Origin: Spelaeicoccus albus
GTDB lineage: Bacteria > Actinomycetota > Actinomycetes > Actinomycetales > Brevibacteriaceae
Assembly (NCBI RefSeq): GCF_013409065.1
Contig: NZ_JACBZP010000001.1
Span: 124,001 to 188,000, forward strand
Length of the DNA stretch: 64,000 bases
Direction: 5' to 3'
Part shown: piece after piece, positions 8,559 to 18,142 of the stretch
Position numbering within the stretch: position 1 is the first letter of the stretch
Layout of the letters: every line of letters begins with the position of its first letter
Translations under genes and position numbers: made by a program
Notes under the pieces: generated by a model
What the model saw: the letters and a program-made list of their open reading frames with translations, nothing else
What the model was told of the DNA's origin: nothing
Databases searched by the model: none

Positions 8559-10982
8559 GTGACGCTCGATTCGACCGCCGCCGCGGCCCGGCCCCCGGGC
8601 CCCCGGCGACGCGGCACCCGGCGGCTCGGCACCCGGCGACGCGTGGCCGGCGTCCTTGCACTCATCGTGTTCCTGCTCGCTGCCGCCGGCCCGGCCCGGG
8701 CCGTATCGGCCGTGGACGCCGGCACCGCCGCAGGCAAGCAGGCCGGGCGGGCGCAAGGCGCCGTGACCGGGGACGGCCCGCTAGTGGTGCTGGGAATCGG
8801 CGGTCTGACCTGGGCCGATATCTCGCCGGCCACGACGCCGCACATCTGGCGGCTGGCCGAGAGATCGGCAAAGGGCGACCTCAGCTTGCGCACCACCCGG
8901 TCCACCAGCTGCGCACTCGATGGGTGGCTGACGCTTGGCGCCGGACGACGGGCCGGCACGAAATTGCCGACGAAACGGTCCGTGCGCTGCCCCGCCATGC
9001 CAAGGATTGAACCCGCCGGCCACGACTCGGGCCACCGCGCCGGCCGAGAACCCGTGCCCGCCGAGGTGACCGGATGGGGCGCCTACCGCACGTTCAACTC
9101 GCACCAGGCCTATCAGGCGAAGCCCGGCACCCTGGCCACGACGGTGGCAGCGGACGACGGCATGTGCACCCTCGCGATCGGGCCGGGCGCGGCCACCGCG
9201 CTGGCCGACCGGTCCGGCACGGTGCAGCGGTATCTGGAGGCCGGCACGGTGCCCTCCCCCGGCGGTCCGCACCGGCTGGGCACGTGCCCGCTGTCCCTTG
9301 TCGACCTGGGCTCGGTCGGCGACTCGTCGTGGCTTCCGAATTCGGACACGACGTCGTGGGTCGCCGGAGACCACCGGGCCAAGAACACGGTGCCCGATGC
9401 GCTGACGCTCGGCAACGATTCCGAGCGCGACAGGCTTGCAGCGGCCGTCCGCGCTACGCAGCTTCGCGATGCCGACCGGATGGTCGGACGCTACGTGCAC
9501 GCGCTCCCGCACGACGCGTCGGTCATGCTGCTCGGCCTGAGCGATTCGTCGTATTCCCCGCAGCTGGGCGCCATCATGATTGCCGGAGGGGGCCGTCACG
9601 GCCTGCTCACGTCGGACTCGACCCGGCGCCGCGGACTCGTGCAGCTCACCGACGTGACTCCCACCATCACGCGGCTCCTGGGCGAAAAGCGCCACCCGGC
9701 GTTCGTCGGCACGCCGGCCACGCACGCCGACCAGGCGGCGACGAAAGCGAACGGGCCGGACTCGACCTTGGACGAGGTCAATTCGTTGCGTGAGGACGCT
9801 CTGAAGGCGAGCCTGGTACACGACAGCGTCGGCGCCTTCTCGATCTGGCTCGATATCGCGTTTTACGTGTTCTTCATCCTTGTGGCGCTTGGACTCTACC
9901 GCGGGCGGAGAGACACGAGCACCGCCGCACGGCGAACGGGCCGGTCGCGGGCAGCGTGCTGGACGGCGCTCGCGCTTGGCGCAGTGCCGGCCGGCACGTT
10001 TGTGGCAAACCTCGCGCCGTGGGCTCGCGGACCCCACCCCGTCGCGTTGCTGGCCGCCGGCATTCTGGTGGGCGCGGCGGCCGTGTTCGCCGTGACGCTG
10101 ATTCGCCCGTGGGGGCGCACCTGGCTGGGCAGGGTCGGGGCGCTCGGACTCGTCACGGCCGGAATCCTCGGCGTCGATGTGGCGACGGGATCGCATTTGC
10201 AGCTCAATTCGCTGCTCGGCTACAACGCAATTGTCGGCGGACGCTTTTACGGAATCGGCAATCTCGCCGTCGCCTTGTACATCGTCGGCGCACTCATGGG
10301 CACCGCCGCCCTCGTCTCGCCGCTGCGGCGACGGGGCGCGGCGGTCGCCGTGGCAACGGTGCTCGGCCTCGCGACGGTCACGGTGATCGGCGATCCGGCG
10401 TGGGGCGCAAAATTCGGCGGCACGATTGCGGCGGTGGCCGGGTTCGGAGTGCTCGTGCTCTTGCTGGCCGGGGTGCGGCTCGGCATCCGCCGGCTCGTCG
10501 CGGTAGCGGTCATCGCGCTTGCCGCGTTGTTCGCGGTAGCCGGGCTGGACTATTTGCGTCCGCCCGGGCAGCGCTCGCATTTCGGCATATTCTTCCAGCA
10601 CGTGCTCTCCGGCGACATGGGTGAGGTCATCGCGCGCAAGCTGGAGGCCAATCTGTCCATCCTGGTGATCAACCCGCTGTTGTCGCTGCTCGTGCCGGTC
10701 GGGTTCGTCATGATCGCGCTGGTGCTGGGGTGGGCGGCGCGGTGGCGGCGTCGGTGGCCGCGCGGCGCGCGGGCGGCCGAGCGGTTTGCCGGCCGGCTTC
10801 CGGAGGCCGCCGATCGCAGGCCCGCGCTCGGACTCGGCCTTGCCGCGACCTCGATGGCGCTGGCCGTCGGCCTGGTCATCACCGATTCCGGCGCGGCGGT
10901 TCCGGCAACCGGGTTCATGCTGCTCATTCCGATGCTGGTGGCCGCGTGCGGCGATATCCCGGCCGAAACGAGCCGGTCATGA
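8559..10982 (+). CDS. Large membrane protein with phosphatase-superfamily-like ectodomain (paralogue 1)
   Basis: Function unknown. The 807-aa product has an N-terminal signal/anchor at about 29-47, an extracytoplasmic domain to about 430, and a C-terminal half with roughly nine or ten membrane segments from about 425 to 800. The ectodomain opens with LGIGGLTWADI and later has LLTSDSTRRRGLVQLTDVTPTI, which looks like an alkaline-phosphatase/phosphodiesterase superfamily core, but I could not place a complete metal site. The membrane half contains GGRFYGIGNLAVALY and YLRPPGQRSHFG, both repeated in the next gene. GTG start; its stop overlaps the next start as ATGA, so the two paralogues are coupled. 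A cell-envelope role is only a guess. Confidence 0.85.
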   Translation: MTLDSTAAAARPPGPRRRGTRRLGTRRRVAGVLALIVFLLAAAGPARAVSAVDAGTAAGKQAGRAQGAVTGDGPLVVLGIGGLTWADISPATTPHIWRLAERSAKGDLSLRTTRSTSCALDGWLTLGAGRRAGTKLPTKRSVRCPAMPRIEPAGHDSGHRAGREPVPAEVTGWGAYRTFNSHQAYQAKPGTLATTVAADDGMCTLAIGPGAATALADRSGTVQRYLEAGTVPSPGGPHRLGTCPLSLVDLGSVGDSSWLPNSDTTSWVAGDHRAKNTVPDALTLGNDSERDRLAAAVRATQLRDADRMVGRYVHALPHDASVMLLGLSDSSYSPQLGAIMIAGGGRHGLLTSDSTRRRGLVQLTDVTPTITRLLGEKRHPAFVGTPATHADQAATKANGPDSTLDEVNSLREDALKASLVHDSVGAFSIWLDIAFYVFFILVALGLYRGRRDTSTAARRTGRSRAACWTALALGAVPAGTFVANLAPWARGPHPVALLAAGILVGAAAVFAVTLIRPWGRTWLGRVGALGLVTAGILGVDVATGSHLQLNSLLGYNAIVGGRFYGIGNLAVALYIVGALMGTAALVSPLRRRGAAVAVATVLGLATVTVIGDPAWGAKFGGTIAAVAGFGVLVLLLAGVRLGIRRLVAVAVIALAALFAVAGLDYLRPPGQRSHFGIFFQHVLSGDMGEVIARKLEANLSILVINPLLSLLVPVGFVMIALVLGWAARWRRRWPRGARAAERFAGRLPEAADRRPALGLGLAATSMALAVGLVITDSGAAVPATGFMLLIPMLVAACGDIPAETSRS

Positions 10983-13096
10983 CGCGGCGCCGCACTCTCG
11001 GGGCGGTCGTGGCCGCGCTGATTACCGCTTTCCTGCTTCTCGGCGTTGCCCCGGCCCGCGCGGCAGCGTCCCTGCCCACGGGGCCCCCATCGGCGTCCAC
11101 GTCGGCACAACCGCGACGCACCCTGCTGATCGGCATGTCCGGTCTGACGTGGCACGACGTGACGAAATCGGGGACGCCGCGGCTCTACCGGCTTGCCGAA
11201 CGGGCAAGCATCGCCAGCCTGACGGCGCGCAGCGTGCGCCGGTCGAGCTGCCCCATCGATGGGTGGTTGGCGATCAGCGCCGGCAAGCGCGCAGCGGCGC
11301 CCGCGGGAGCCGGATGCGATCAGCCGCCGGCCCCCAAAGGCGGCAGCGTGCCGAACTGGCGGTCGTACCTCTCCGAAGCCGCAACGGACAATTTCAATGC
11401 CGAGCCCGGTTCGCTGGGCAGCGCGCTGGCGGCCCGGCCGGGCGCCGCCATCGGGCCGGGCGCCGCCATCGCGTTGGCCGATCCGTCCGGCGACGTGGCC
11501 GACTATTCGCGCGTCCCGCGCCGTCCGCGCGCGCTGGCGTCCCTGGTGGATGCGAAGTTCGCCGACCACCGGCTCGTCGTTGTCGATCTGGGCAACGTCG
11601 CCGGCGCCGGTCCGCACCGGTTGAAGGAACTCGACACGATGGTCGGCGCCGCGCTGGACGGCGCCGGGCGGAACGCCGCGGTGCTCACGGCGAGCATTGC
11701 GGACGGCGGCGGCACACCGAGGATGCAGTTCGCGGCGCTGCGCCGGCCCGGTGAGCGGCCCGGCCTCCTGACCTCGGATTCGACGCGGCAGCCGGGCCTG
11801 GTTCAATCCGTCGACATCGGCCCGACAATCGAATCGGACGTCGGCAGGCGGGTGCCTTCGACGGATGCGGGGGCGCCCGTCGAGCGCACGGCGAACTCCC
11901 CGGAGTCCGCTGCCGACCGCATCGCATCGATGCATGACCGGGACCGCGCAGTGAGAGCGCAGCTGTCCATCAGCGCATGGTTCTTCCCGGCGCTGATCGC
12001 GCTCATGTTGGCCGCCGGCGCGTCGGCAGCTCTCGTGCGGCGGATCCGCCCGCGGGCTGCGCTGACCGGTGCGCGGGTCGGCGGCATCGCACTGGCGGCG
12101 GTGCCCGTGTCGACATTCCTGGTGAATGTCGTGCCGTGGGAATCGGTCGCGCACGCCGTCGCCGCCATGCTGGCATGCCTGGTCGGCATGACCGCGGCAG
12201 TGACGGCTGTCGCATTCGCCGGACCGTGGCGGCGCCGGTTGCTGGGCCCGTTGACCGTCGTGTCCGGCATTACCGTGGCAACGCTCGCCGCCGACGTCCT
12301 GACCGGATCGGGGCTGCAGATGTCGACGCTGCTGGGCGAGCCGCTGCTCACCGCGTCACGCTTTTACGGCATCGGCAACTCCGCGTACGCCTTGTTCGCC
12401 ACGACGCTGGTGCTCTGCGTCGTCACGGCCATGCAGATTCGCCGTCTCGGCCGGGGCGGGCGGGCGACGCTCGTCGTCGTCACGGGCGTGCTGGCCGGTC
12501 TGTTGCTGGGGCTGCCCGGACTCGGCACCAAGTTCGGGTCGGTGCCCACGATAGTTGTCGGGTTCGGTCTGCTGTTCCTGGTGGCGGTCGGGCTGCGGCT
12601 GACATGGCGGCGGGGCCTTTACCTGCTGCTGGGCGCGGCAGCCCTGATGGCCGCGCTGCTCTACCTCGATTGGCTGCGTCCGCCGGATCAGCGCACTCAC
12701 TTCGGCAGGTTCTTCGCAACGATCCTGGCCGGGGACGCCTGGCCCGTGATTTGGCGCAAGATCGAGATGAATCTCGGCATTTTGACGCAGAGCTGGATGA
12801 CTTTGCTGCTGCCGCTCTTCGTGGCTGCCGTCGTGCTGGTGGTCTTGAACCCGGCCAGGGCCGGAGTGCCGGCCCTGGCCGGCGTCTATGACCGGACGCC
12901 GTTCCTCCGGGCCGGTCTGGGCTCGTTGTTCGCGCTGCTGATCCTCGGCGCGTTCGTCAACGATTCCGGCATCATCGTTCCGGCCGTCGGCATTCTGTTC
13001 TTGGCACCGGCCCTGACGCATGTGGGCGCGAGCTACTCCCTCACGTCCGGTGACAATGCCGAGCAACCCCGCGCACGGCAGACGGACGGCGCGTGA
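10979..13096 (+). CDS. Large membrane protein with phosphatase-superfamily-like ectodomain (paralogue 2)
   Basis: Function unknown; paralogue of the preceding gene, which it overlaps by 4 bp. The 705-aa product has a cleavable-looking signal peptide (hydrophobic core at about 8-25 ending APARAAAS), an ectodomain with LLIGMSGLTWHDV, SSCPIDGWLAISAGKRA and LLTSDSTRQPGLVQSVDIGPTI, and a polytopic C-terminal half with ASRFYGIGNSAYALF and WLRPPDQRTHFGRF. The ectodomain is about 100 residues shorter than in paralogue 1. The ATG at 10979 is fixed by the overlap. Likely a two-protein envelope system from an old tandem duplication. Confidence 0.85.
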   Translation: MTRRRTLGAVVAALITAFLLLGVAPARAAASLPTGPPSASTSAQPRRTLLIGMSGLTWHDVTKSGTPRLYRLAERASIASLTARSVRRSSCPIDGWLAISAGKRAAAPAGAGCDQPPAPKGGSVPNWRSYLSEAATDNFNAEPGSLGSALAARPGAAIGPGAAIALADPSGDVADYSRVPRRPRALASLVDAKFADHRLVVVDLGNVAGAGPHRLKELDTMVGAALDGAGRNAAVLTASIADGGGTPRMQFAALRRPGERPGLLTSDSTRQPGLVQSVDIGPTIESDVGRRVPSTDAGAPVERTANSPESAADRIASMHDRDRAVRAQLSISAWFFPALIALMLAAGASAALVRRIRPRAALTGARVGGIALAAVPVSTFLVNVVPWESVAHAVAAMLACLVGMTAAVTAVAFAGPWRRRLLGPLTVVSGITVATLAADVLTGSGLQMSTLLGEPLLTASRFYGIGNSAYALFATTLVLCVVTAMQIRRLGRGGRATLVVVTGVLAGLLLGLPGLGTKFGSVPTIVVGFGLLFLVAVGLRLTWRRGLYLLLGAAALMAALLYLDWLRPPDQRTHFGRFFATILAGDAWPVIWRKIEMNLGILTQSWMTLLLPLFVAAVVLVVLNPARAGVPALAGVYDRTPFLRAGLGSLFALLILGAFVNDSGIIVPAVGILFLAPALTHVGASYSLTSGDNAEQPRARQTDGA

Positions 13097-13139
13097 CTGT
13101 CCGGGACGAGTCCGTCCGAGCCGGTGGCCGGGCGGGCGG

Positions 13140-13661
13140 TTACGCGCCGGTGGCCATTGGCCGGCGCGCCGCCGTCTGCCCGATTTCGAGGTCGAGCAGG
13201 AACCGTTTGCGTGCAACGCCGCCGCCGTAGCCGGTGAGGTTGCCGGTGGAGCCGATGACGCGGTGACACGGCACGATGATGCTCAAGGGGTTCCGTCCAT
13301 TGGCAAGCCCGACGGCCCGGGAGGCTTGTCGGTTGCCGATCCGATCGGCGATCTGGCCGTACGTGCGGGTGTGGCCGTACGGGATCTCGGTGAGCGCCTG
13401 CCACACGCGCCGCTGGAAATCGGTGCCGCGCGGACTGGTGGTGAGCGTGAAATCGCGGCGCTCTCCCGCGAAGTATTCGCCCAGTTGGTCGATGGCGTCG
13501 CCGAAGACCGCGCGTGCTTCGGCGCCGCCGACGCGCCGCCCGTACGTGTTGGCGGGTGGCTGGTGCGTGTGTTCGAGCATGAACAAGGCACTGAGCACGC
13601 CGTCCGTGGCAACGAGCGTCAATTCATCGATCGGTGAGTCGATCACCGTGTAGAGGTTCAT
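13140..13661 (-). CDS. ogt: Methylated-DNA--[protein]-cysteine S-methyltransferase
   Basis: Suicide repair protein that takes the methyl group from O6-methylguanine onto its own cysteine. The 173-aa product has the invariant active-site motif IIVPCHRVIG, the recognition helix region with YGQIA and SRAVG, and the usual length. The ATG at 13661 begins MNLYTVIDSP; the longer open frame upstream is a shadow over the ada-alkA gene. It lies 50 bp after ada-alkA, so the two form an alkylation-repair operon. Convergent with the membrane-protein gene ending at 13096. Confidence 0.94.
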   Translation of the reverse strand: MNLYTVIDSPIDELTLVATDGVLSALFMLEHTHQPPANTYGRRVGGAEARAVFGDAIDQLGEYFAGERRDFTLTTSPRGTDFQRRVWQALTEIPYGHTRTYGQIADRIGNRQASRAVGLANGRNPLSIIVPCHRVIGSTGNLTGYGGGVARKRFLLDLEIGQTAARRPMATGA

Positions 13662-13711
13662 GGGTGCTGCCTTCCGGTCGGTTCGGGTATTGCTGCGAAA
13701 GTGGTCGGCGG

Positions 13712-15172
13712 TCATTCCGGCATCCTGCCCACGGCGTGGTCGCCGGCGGCCCAGAGATATTGGACGGCGTAGGCGCGCCAGGGTCGCCACGCCTCGGCAT
13801 GTTTCGTCAACGCGCCGGGTGTGCCGGGCAGTCCGAGAGCGCGGGCGCTGGTCTTGACCCCCAGGTCGGTCGCGATGAAGGCGTCGGGGTCGCCGAGCGC
13901 GCGCATCAGGATGCTCTCGCGCGTCCAGGGGCCAATGCCCGGTAGCTCGTCGAGCGCTGTTCGGGCGCCCGACCAGTCGGCGCCGAGGCGCAGGTCCAGC
14001 GTGCCGTTGGCGAGTGCGCCGGCCACCGCGAACAGGGTGCGCCGCCGTGACTCCGGCATGGCCAGGGACGACGGGTCGGCGTCCAGCAAGGCTTCGGGGG
14101 TCGGAAACAGGTGGGTCAGCGTGCCGTCCGGATGATCGAGCGGCTTGCCGAGCGAGCGGACCAGCCGGCCGGCGTGCGTGCGGGCAGCCGCCGTCGAGAT
14201 TTGCTGGCCCAGCACGGCGCGGATGGCGAACTGCGGCCCGTCGATGATGCGCGGCACGCGCGCGCCGGGGTGGCTGCGGACGAGCGTGCCCAAGACCGGG
14301 TCGCGGGCGAGTTGAGAGTCGACAAGCACCGGATCGGCATCCAAATCGAGAAGCCATCGACATCTGTTGACTGCTGCCGACAAGTCCCGCATATCGGCGA
14401 GGTGGGCCGTGCAGGCAATGTGTCCGGCCGCCGGGCGCAGTGACACGATGCCCGGCCCGTGCGGCAGGTCGACGGTTGTGCGGTAGGCCCCTTCCGACCA
14501 TTCCTCGACGCCGGGCACGGCGGTGGCGACCAGATGGCCGAACAGGCTATCGGGATGGAAGGGTTCGCGGTAGGGCAGCCGCAAGGACACCGTGCCGCGA
14601 TCGCCGCCGGCGTGCGTGCGGCCGCGCAGGGCGGTCGGGGTGGTGCCGTACACCTGGGCGATGCAGTCATTGAAGGATCGGAGCGAGGAGAACCCGGCCG
14701 AATACGCGATCTCGTGCATCCGCATCGACGTGGACTCAATCAGTGTGCGCCCGGTTTGCGCCCGGGCTGCCCGGGCAAGCGCCAACGGCCCGGCCCCGAG
14801 TTCGGTGTGCAGCAGCCGTTCGACCTGCCGCACGCTGTACCCGAGTCGACGTGCCAGTCCGGGCACCCCGTCACGGTCGACGACGCCGTCCGAGATCAGC
14901 CGCATGGCCCGGGCAGTCGCGTCGGCTCGTTCGTTCCATGCCGGGGTGCCGGGCGAAGCGTCCGGCCGGCACCGTTTGCACGCGCGGTAGCCGGCTTGTT
15001 GCGCGGCCGCGGCGCTCGGGTAGAACTCCATGTTCCTGCTCTGCGGAGTCCGGGCCGGGCAACTGGGCCGGCAATAGATTTTCGTCGTTCGCACGGCAGT
15101 GACGAACCAGCCGTCGAATCGGCGGTCGCGCCCGTCCACGGCCCGTAGGCACGCCTCCCGTGTCATCCTCAT
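13712..15172 (-). CDS. Ada-type regulator fused to AlkA 3-methyladenine DNA glycosylase
   Basis: A 486-aa three-part repair protein. Residues about 1-75 are the Ada metal-binding domain with four cysteines (YCRPSCPA and ACKRC) that accepts methyl from phosphotriesters. Residues about 85-185 form an AraC-type helix-turn-helix. The rest is AlkA: an N-terminal fold and the HhH-GPD glycosylase with DELPGIGPWTRESILMRALGDPDAF, including the catalytic Asp. This Ada-AlkA arrangement is known in actinobacteria and usually activates its own operon on methylation. ATG at 15172 or 15166 are both possible starts. Followed by ogt. Confidence 0.93.
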   Translation of the reverse strand: MRMTREACLRAVDGRDRRFDGWFVTAVRTTKIYCRPSCPARTPQSRNMEFYPSAAAAQQAGYRACKRCRPDASPGTPAWNERADATARAMRLISDGVVDRDGVPGLARRLGYSVRQVERLLHTELGAGPLALARAARAQTGRTLIESTSMRMHEIAYSAGFSSLRSFNDCIAQVYGTTPTALRGRTHAGGDRGTVSLRLPYREPFHPDSLFGHLVATAVPGVEEWSEGAYRTTVDLPHGPGIVSLRPAAGHIACTAHLADMRDLSAAVNRCRWLLDLDADPVLVDSQLARDPVLGTLVRSHPGARVPRIIDGPQFAIRAVLGQQISTAAARTHAGRLVRSLGKPLDHPDGTLTHLFPTPEALLDADPSSLAMPESRRRTLFAVAGALANGTLDLRLGADWSGARTALDELPGIGPWTRESILMRALGDPDAFIATDLGVKTSARALGLPGTPGALTKHAEAWRPWRAYAVQYLWAAGDHAVGRMPE

Positions 15173-15280
15173 GGGTACCAGTCAACACCGTGCCGCCGGC
15201 AAATACTAGCGAAAATACGACATGGCTGTCTCGTCCCCCGAGCCGTCGGTGGCTCGCCACGGTTCCCGTCGACGAGCGGC

Positions 15281-16114
15281 TCAGCCGCGGCGGGCGCGGG
15301 TGGCGTGAGCACGGGCAGCGAGCTCGGCGTCCGGCGGATACGCCACCTCGTCGAGGCACAGCCCGTGAGCCGGGGCCACGTTCACCATCAACTCGCGCGA
15401 GGCTCGCGCAAGCAGCCGGGCCGGCCATGCGGCGTTCTCCCGTCCGCCGCCGACGGCCAGGCACGCGCCGATCAAGGCTCTCACCATGTGGTGACAAAAG
15501 GCGTCGGCTTTGATCGTTGCCGCGACAACACCGTCGTCCTGCCTGTCGAAGCGGAATTCGAGAAGTGTGCGGAACGTGGTGGCACCCTCGCGCGGTTTGC
15601 AGAAACTCAAGAAATCGTGATGCCCGGCAAGCGGCTCGGCCGAGGCGTTCATGGCGTCGATGTCGAGCGGAAATTTCACGTGCAACGTGTCATGACGCCG
15701 CAACGGGTCCATAGTCTGCGGCCGGTCGGCGATCCGATAGGAATAACGCCGCCACAGCGCACCGAACCGGGCATCGAATTCGGGCGGGGCCACGCGGGCA
15801 TCCAAGACGGCGATATCCGGGGCGCGCCCGACCGCGAGCGCTCCGGTCAGCCGCCGCACCAGTGCCTCGCCGATGGGTCGCTCGGTCCGGCCGATGACAC
15901 GGCCCTCGGCCCGGGGCCCGAGGTCCACGTGCACGACCTGCCGGCGAGCATGCACGCCGGCGTCGGTGCGACCGGCAACTGTCATGCGGATCGGCTCGCG
16001 GGTCACCAGGGCGAATGCGTCCCCCAGGCACCCTTCAACGGTGCGCATGCCGGGCTGCCGCGCCCATCCGGCGAAGTCCGTGCCGTCATAGGCCACGTCG
16101 ACGCGGAGCCTCAC
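15281..16114 (-). CDS. truA: tRNA pseudouridine synthase A
   Basis: Isomerises uridines 38-40 in the tRNA anticodon stem. The 277-aa product starts MRLRVDVAYDGTDFAGWARQ, has the catalytic Asp near residue 51 in AGRTDAGVHA, and the C-terminal FCHHMVRALIG motif. The GTG start at 16114 lies one base past the guaA stop codon. In many bacteria truA follows rplQ; here it sits with guaA instead. Confidence 0.95.
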   Translation of the reverse strand: MRLRVDVAYDGTDFAGWARQPGMRTVEGCLGDAFALVTREPIRMTVAGRTDAGVHARRQVVHVDLGPRAEGRVIGRTERPIGEALVRRLTGALAVGRAPDIAVLDARVAPPEFDARFGALWRRYSYRIADRPQTMDPLRRHDTLHVKFPLDIDAMNASAEPLAGHHDFLSFCKPREGATTFRTLLEFRFDRQDDGVVAATIKADAFCHHMVRALIGACLAVGGGRENAAWPARLLARASRELMVNVAPAHGLCLDEVAYPPDAELAARAHATRARRG

Positions 16115-16115
16115 G

Positions 16116-17699
16116 TTACTCCCATTCGATGGTGCCGGGCGGCTTGCTCGTGACGTCGAGCACCACCCGGTTCACTTCGTCGACCTCGTTGGTGATGCGA
16201 GTCGAGATGCGGCTGAGCACCTCGTACGGCAGTCTCGTCCAATCGGCGGTCATGGCATCGTCGCTGGACACGGGCCGCAGCACTATCGGATGGCCGTACG
16301 TGCGGCCGTCGCCCTGCACGCCGACGGAACGGACGTCGGCCAGCAACACGACGGGGCATTGCCAGATCTCGCGATCGAGTCCGGCGGCGGTGAGTTCGTC
16401 ACGCGCGATGAGATCGGCGGCACGCAACGTCGCAAGCCTGTCGGCCGTGATGTCGCCGACGATGCGAATGCCGAGGCCGGGCCCGGGAAACGGTTGGCGC
16501 CACACCATGGCCTCGGGCAGGCCGAGTTCGGCGCCGACGGCGCGGACCTCGTCCTTGAACAGGGTGCGCAACGGCTCGATCAGGCCGAATTGCAGGTCGT
16601 CCGGCAATCCGCCGACATTGTGGTGGCTCTTGATATTGGCAGCGCCCTCGCCGCCGCCCGATTCGACGACGTCCGGATACAAGGTGCCCTGCACCAAGAA
16701 CCGCACCTCGCCGTCCGTTCCGTCCGCTCCCCCTTCGGCGACGACTTGGCGTGCGGCACGTTCGAACACGCGGATGAATTCGCGTCCGATGATCTTCCGC
16801 TTCTCTTCCGGATCGCGGACGCCGGCCAGTGCCGCCAGGAATCTGTCCGCCGCATCGACTACTTTGAGTTTGATCCCGGTTGCGGCAACGTAGTCGTTTT
16901 CGACTTGTTCGGCTTCGCCGGCGCGCAACAGACCGTGATCGACGAATACGCAGGTCAGCCGGTCGCCGATCGCACGTTGCACGAGCGCGGCCGCCACCGC
17001 CGAGTCGACTCCGCCGGAAAGCCCGCAAATGACTTTGCCGGTACCCGCCTTCTCGCGTATTGCTTCCACCTGCGCGTCAATGACGCCGGACGTCGTCCAG
17101 GTCGGTGTGAGCCCGGCTCCCCGATAGAGGAAGTTCTCGATCACGGCCTGGCCGTTGTCCGAATGCGCCACCTCGGGATGCCATTGGACGCCGTACAGCC
17201 GTCGACCCGGATCGGCGATCGCGGCGACCGGCGCGTCGACGGTGCTTGCCAGCACCGTGAAGCCGCTCGGAGCCTGCTCCACCGAATCGCCGTGGCTCAT
17301 CCACACGTTTTGCGCCTCGGGCTGCCCGTCGAGCAGATCGCAGCCGCCGCGCACCGTGACCGCCGTGCCGCCGTATTCGCGCTTACCGGTGCGGGCGACC
17401 GTGCCGCCGAGCGCCGTGTTCATCAGCTGGAAGCCGTAGCAGATGCCGAGCACCGGGACGCCGGCCTCGAACAGCCCGGCGTCGATCGTCGGAGCGCCGT
17501 CGGCGTACACGCTGGCGGGGCCGCCCGAGAGAATGAACGCCGACGGATTCTTCGCGAGCATGGACTCGACGGGCATGGTGTGCGGCACGATCTCGGAATA
17601 CACGCGCGCTTCGCGCACGCGGCGCGCGATGAGCTGCGCGTACTGCGCGCCGTAGTCAACGACGAGGACGGGCCCCGGTCCGGTCGGTGTGGAGGTCAC
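16116..17699 (-). CDS. guaA: GMP synthase (glutamine-hydrolysing)
   Basis: Converts XMP to GMP using glutamine and ATP. The 527-aa product has a class I glutaminase domain (nucleophile in GICYGFQ, His in [10 protein letters not shown]) and an ATP-pyrophosphatase domain with the PP-loop LSGGVDSAV, followed by the GMP-synthase dimer domain. The GTG at 17699 is chosen: an AAGGA ribosome site lies 7 nt upstream and the length matches the family, while the longer frame upstream overlaps the DUF3817 gene. The substrate-making enzyme GuaB is at 47.6 kb and the GuaB3 relative at 19.4 kb. Confidence 0.96.
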   Translation of the reverse strand: MTSTPTGPGPVLVVDYGAQYAQLIARRVREARVYSEIVPHTMPVESMLAKNPSAFILSGGPASVYADGAPTIDAGLFEAGVPVLGICYGFQLMNTALGGTVARTGKREYGGTAVTVRGGCDLLDGQPEAQNVWMSHGDSVEQAPSGFTVLASTVDAPVAAIADPGRRLYGVQWHPEVAHSDNGQAVIENFLYRGAGLTPTWTTSGVIDAQVEAIREKAGTGKVICGLSGGVDSAVAAALVQRAIGDRLTCVFVDHGLLRAGEAEQVENDYVAATGIKLKVVDAADRFLAALAGVRDPEEKRKIIGREFIRVFERAARQVVAEGGADGTDGEVRFLVQGTLYPDVVESGGGEGAANIKSHHNVGGLPDDLQFGLIEPLRTLFKDEVRAVGAELGLPEAMVWRQPFPGPGLGIRIVGDITADRLATLRAADLIARDELTAAGLDREIWQCPVVLLADVRSVGVQGDGRTYGHPIVLRPVSSDDAMTADWTRLPYEVLSRISTRITNEVDEVNRVVLDVTSKPPGTIEWE

Positions 17700-17728
17700 G
17701 GGCGTTCCTTGCGGGTTGAGAGGGAGGG

Positions 17729-18142
17729 TCAGAGGTTTTTCGGTGCCAGGACGACGGCCTCGTCCAGTTCCTTGGTGCCGCGCGCATGCACGCGCTTTTC
17801 CAAAAAGAACGACAACAGCGGGATGACTCCGCCAAGCGCGATCAAGAGGAATTCCTTGATGGGCCAGCGCATCGATTGCCACAGCCGGAAGTCGGAAATC
17901 AGGTAGACGACATAGCACCAGCCGTGGCCGATGGCGACGGCCGCGAAGATTTGGAAATTGCCGATCTGCCAATTCTGATTGAACAGGTATTTCAAGATCA
18001 GTTCGAGGCACAACGCCAGCAGGAAACAGCCGGTGGTGTAGGCCATCACCTTGTAGAACGTGAGGGCGCCGCGGGCGGCATTATACCTCCGGACGGTCCA
18101 GGGACGCGGCTTTGGAGCCGGGTTCGCCGATGAGCTACTCAT
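17729..18142 (-). CDS. DUF3817 family integral membrane protein
   Basis: Small membrane protein of 137 aa with three predicted membrane segments at about 30-50, 62-82 and 95-112. It matches my recollection of the actinobacterial DUF3817 family, seen in the [18 protein letters not shown] and IAVGHGW-like [11 protein letters not shown] segments. No enzyme function is known. It sits between SURF1, which it overlaps by 4 bp, and guaA, so all three are probably one transcript. Its usual place beside guaA and SURF1 is a conserved actinobacterial layout as far as I recall. Confidence 0.8.
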   Translation of the reverse strand: MSSSSANPAPKPRPWTVRRYNAARGALTFYKVMAYTTGCFLLALCLELILKYLFNQNWQIGNFQIFAAVAIGHGWCYVVYLISDFRLWQSMRWPIKEFLLIALGGVIPLLSFFLEKRVHARGTKELDEAVVLAPKNL

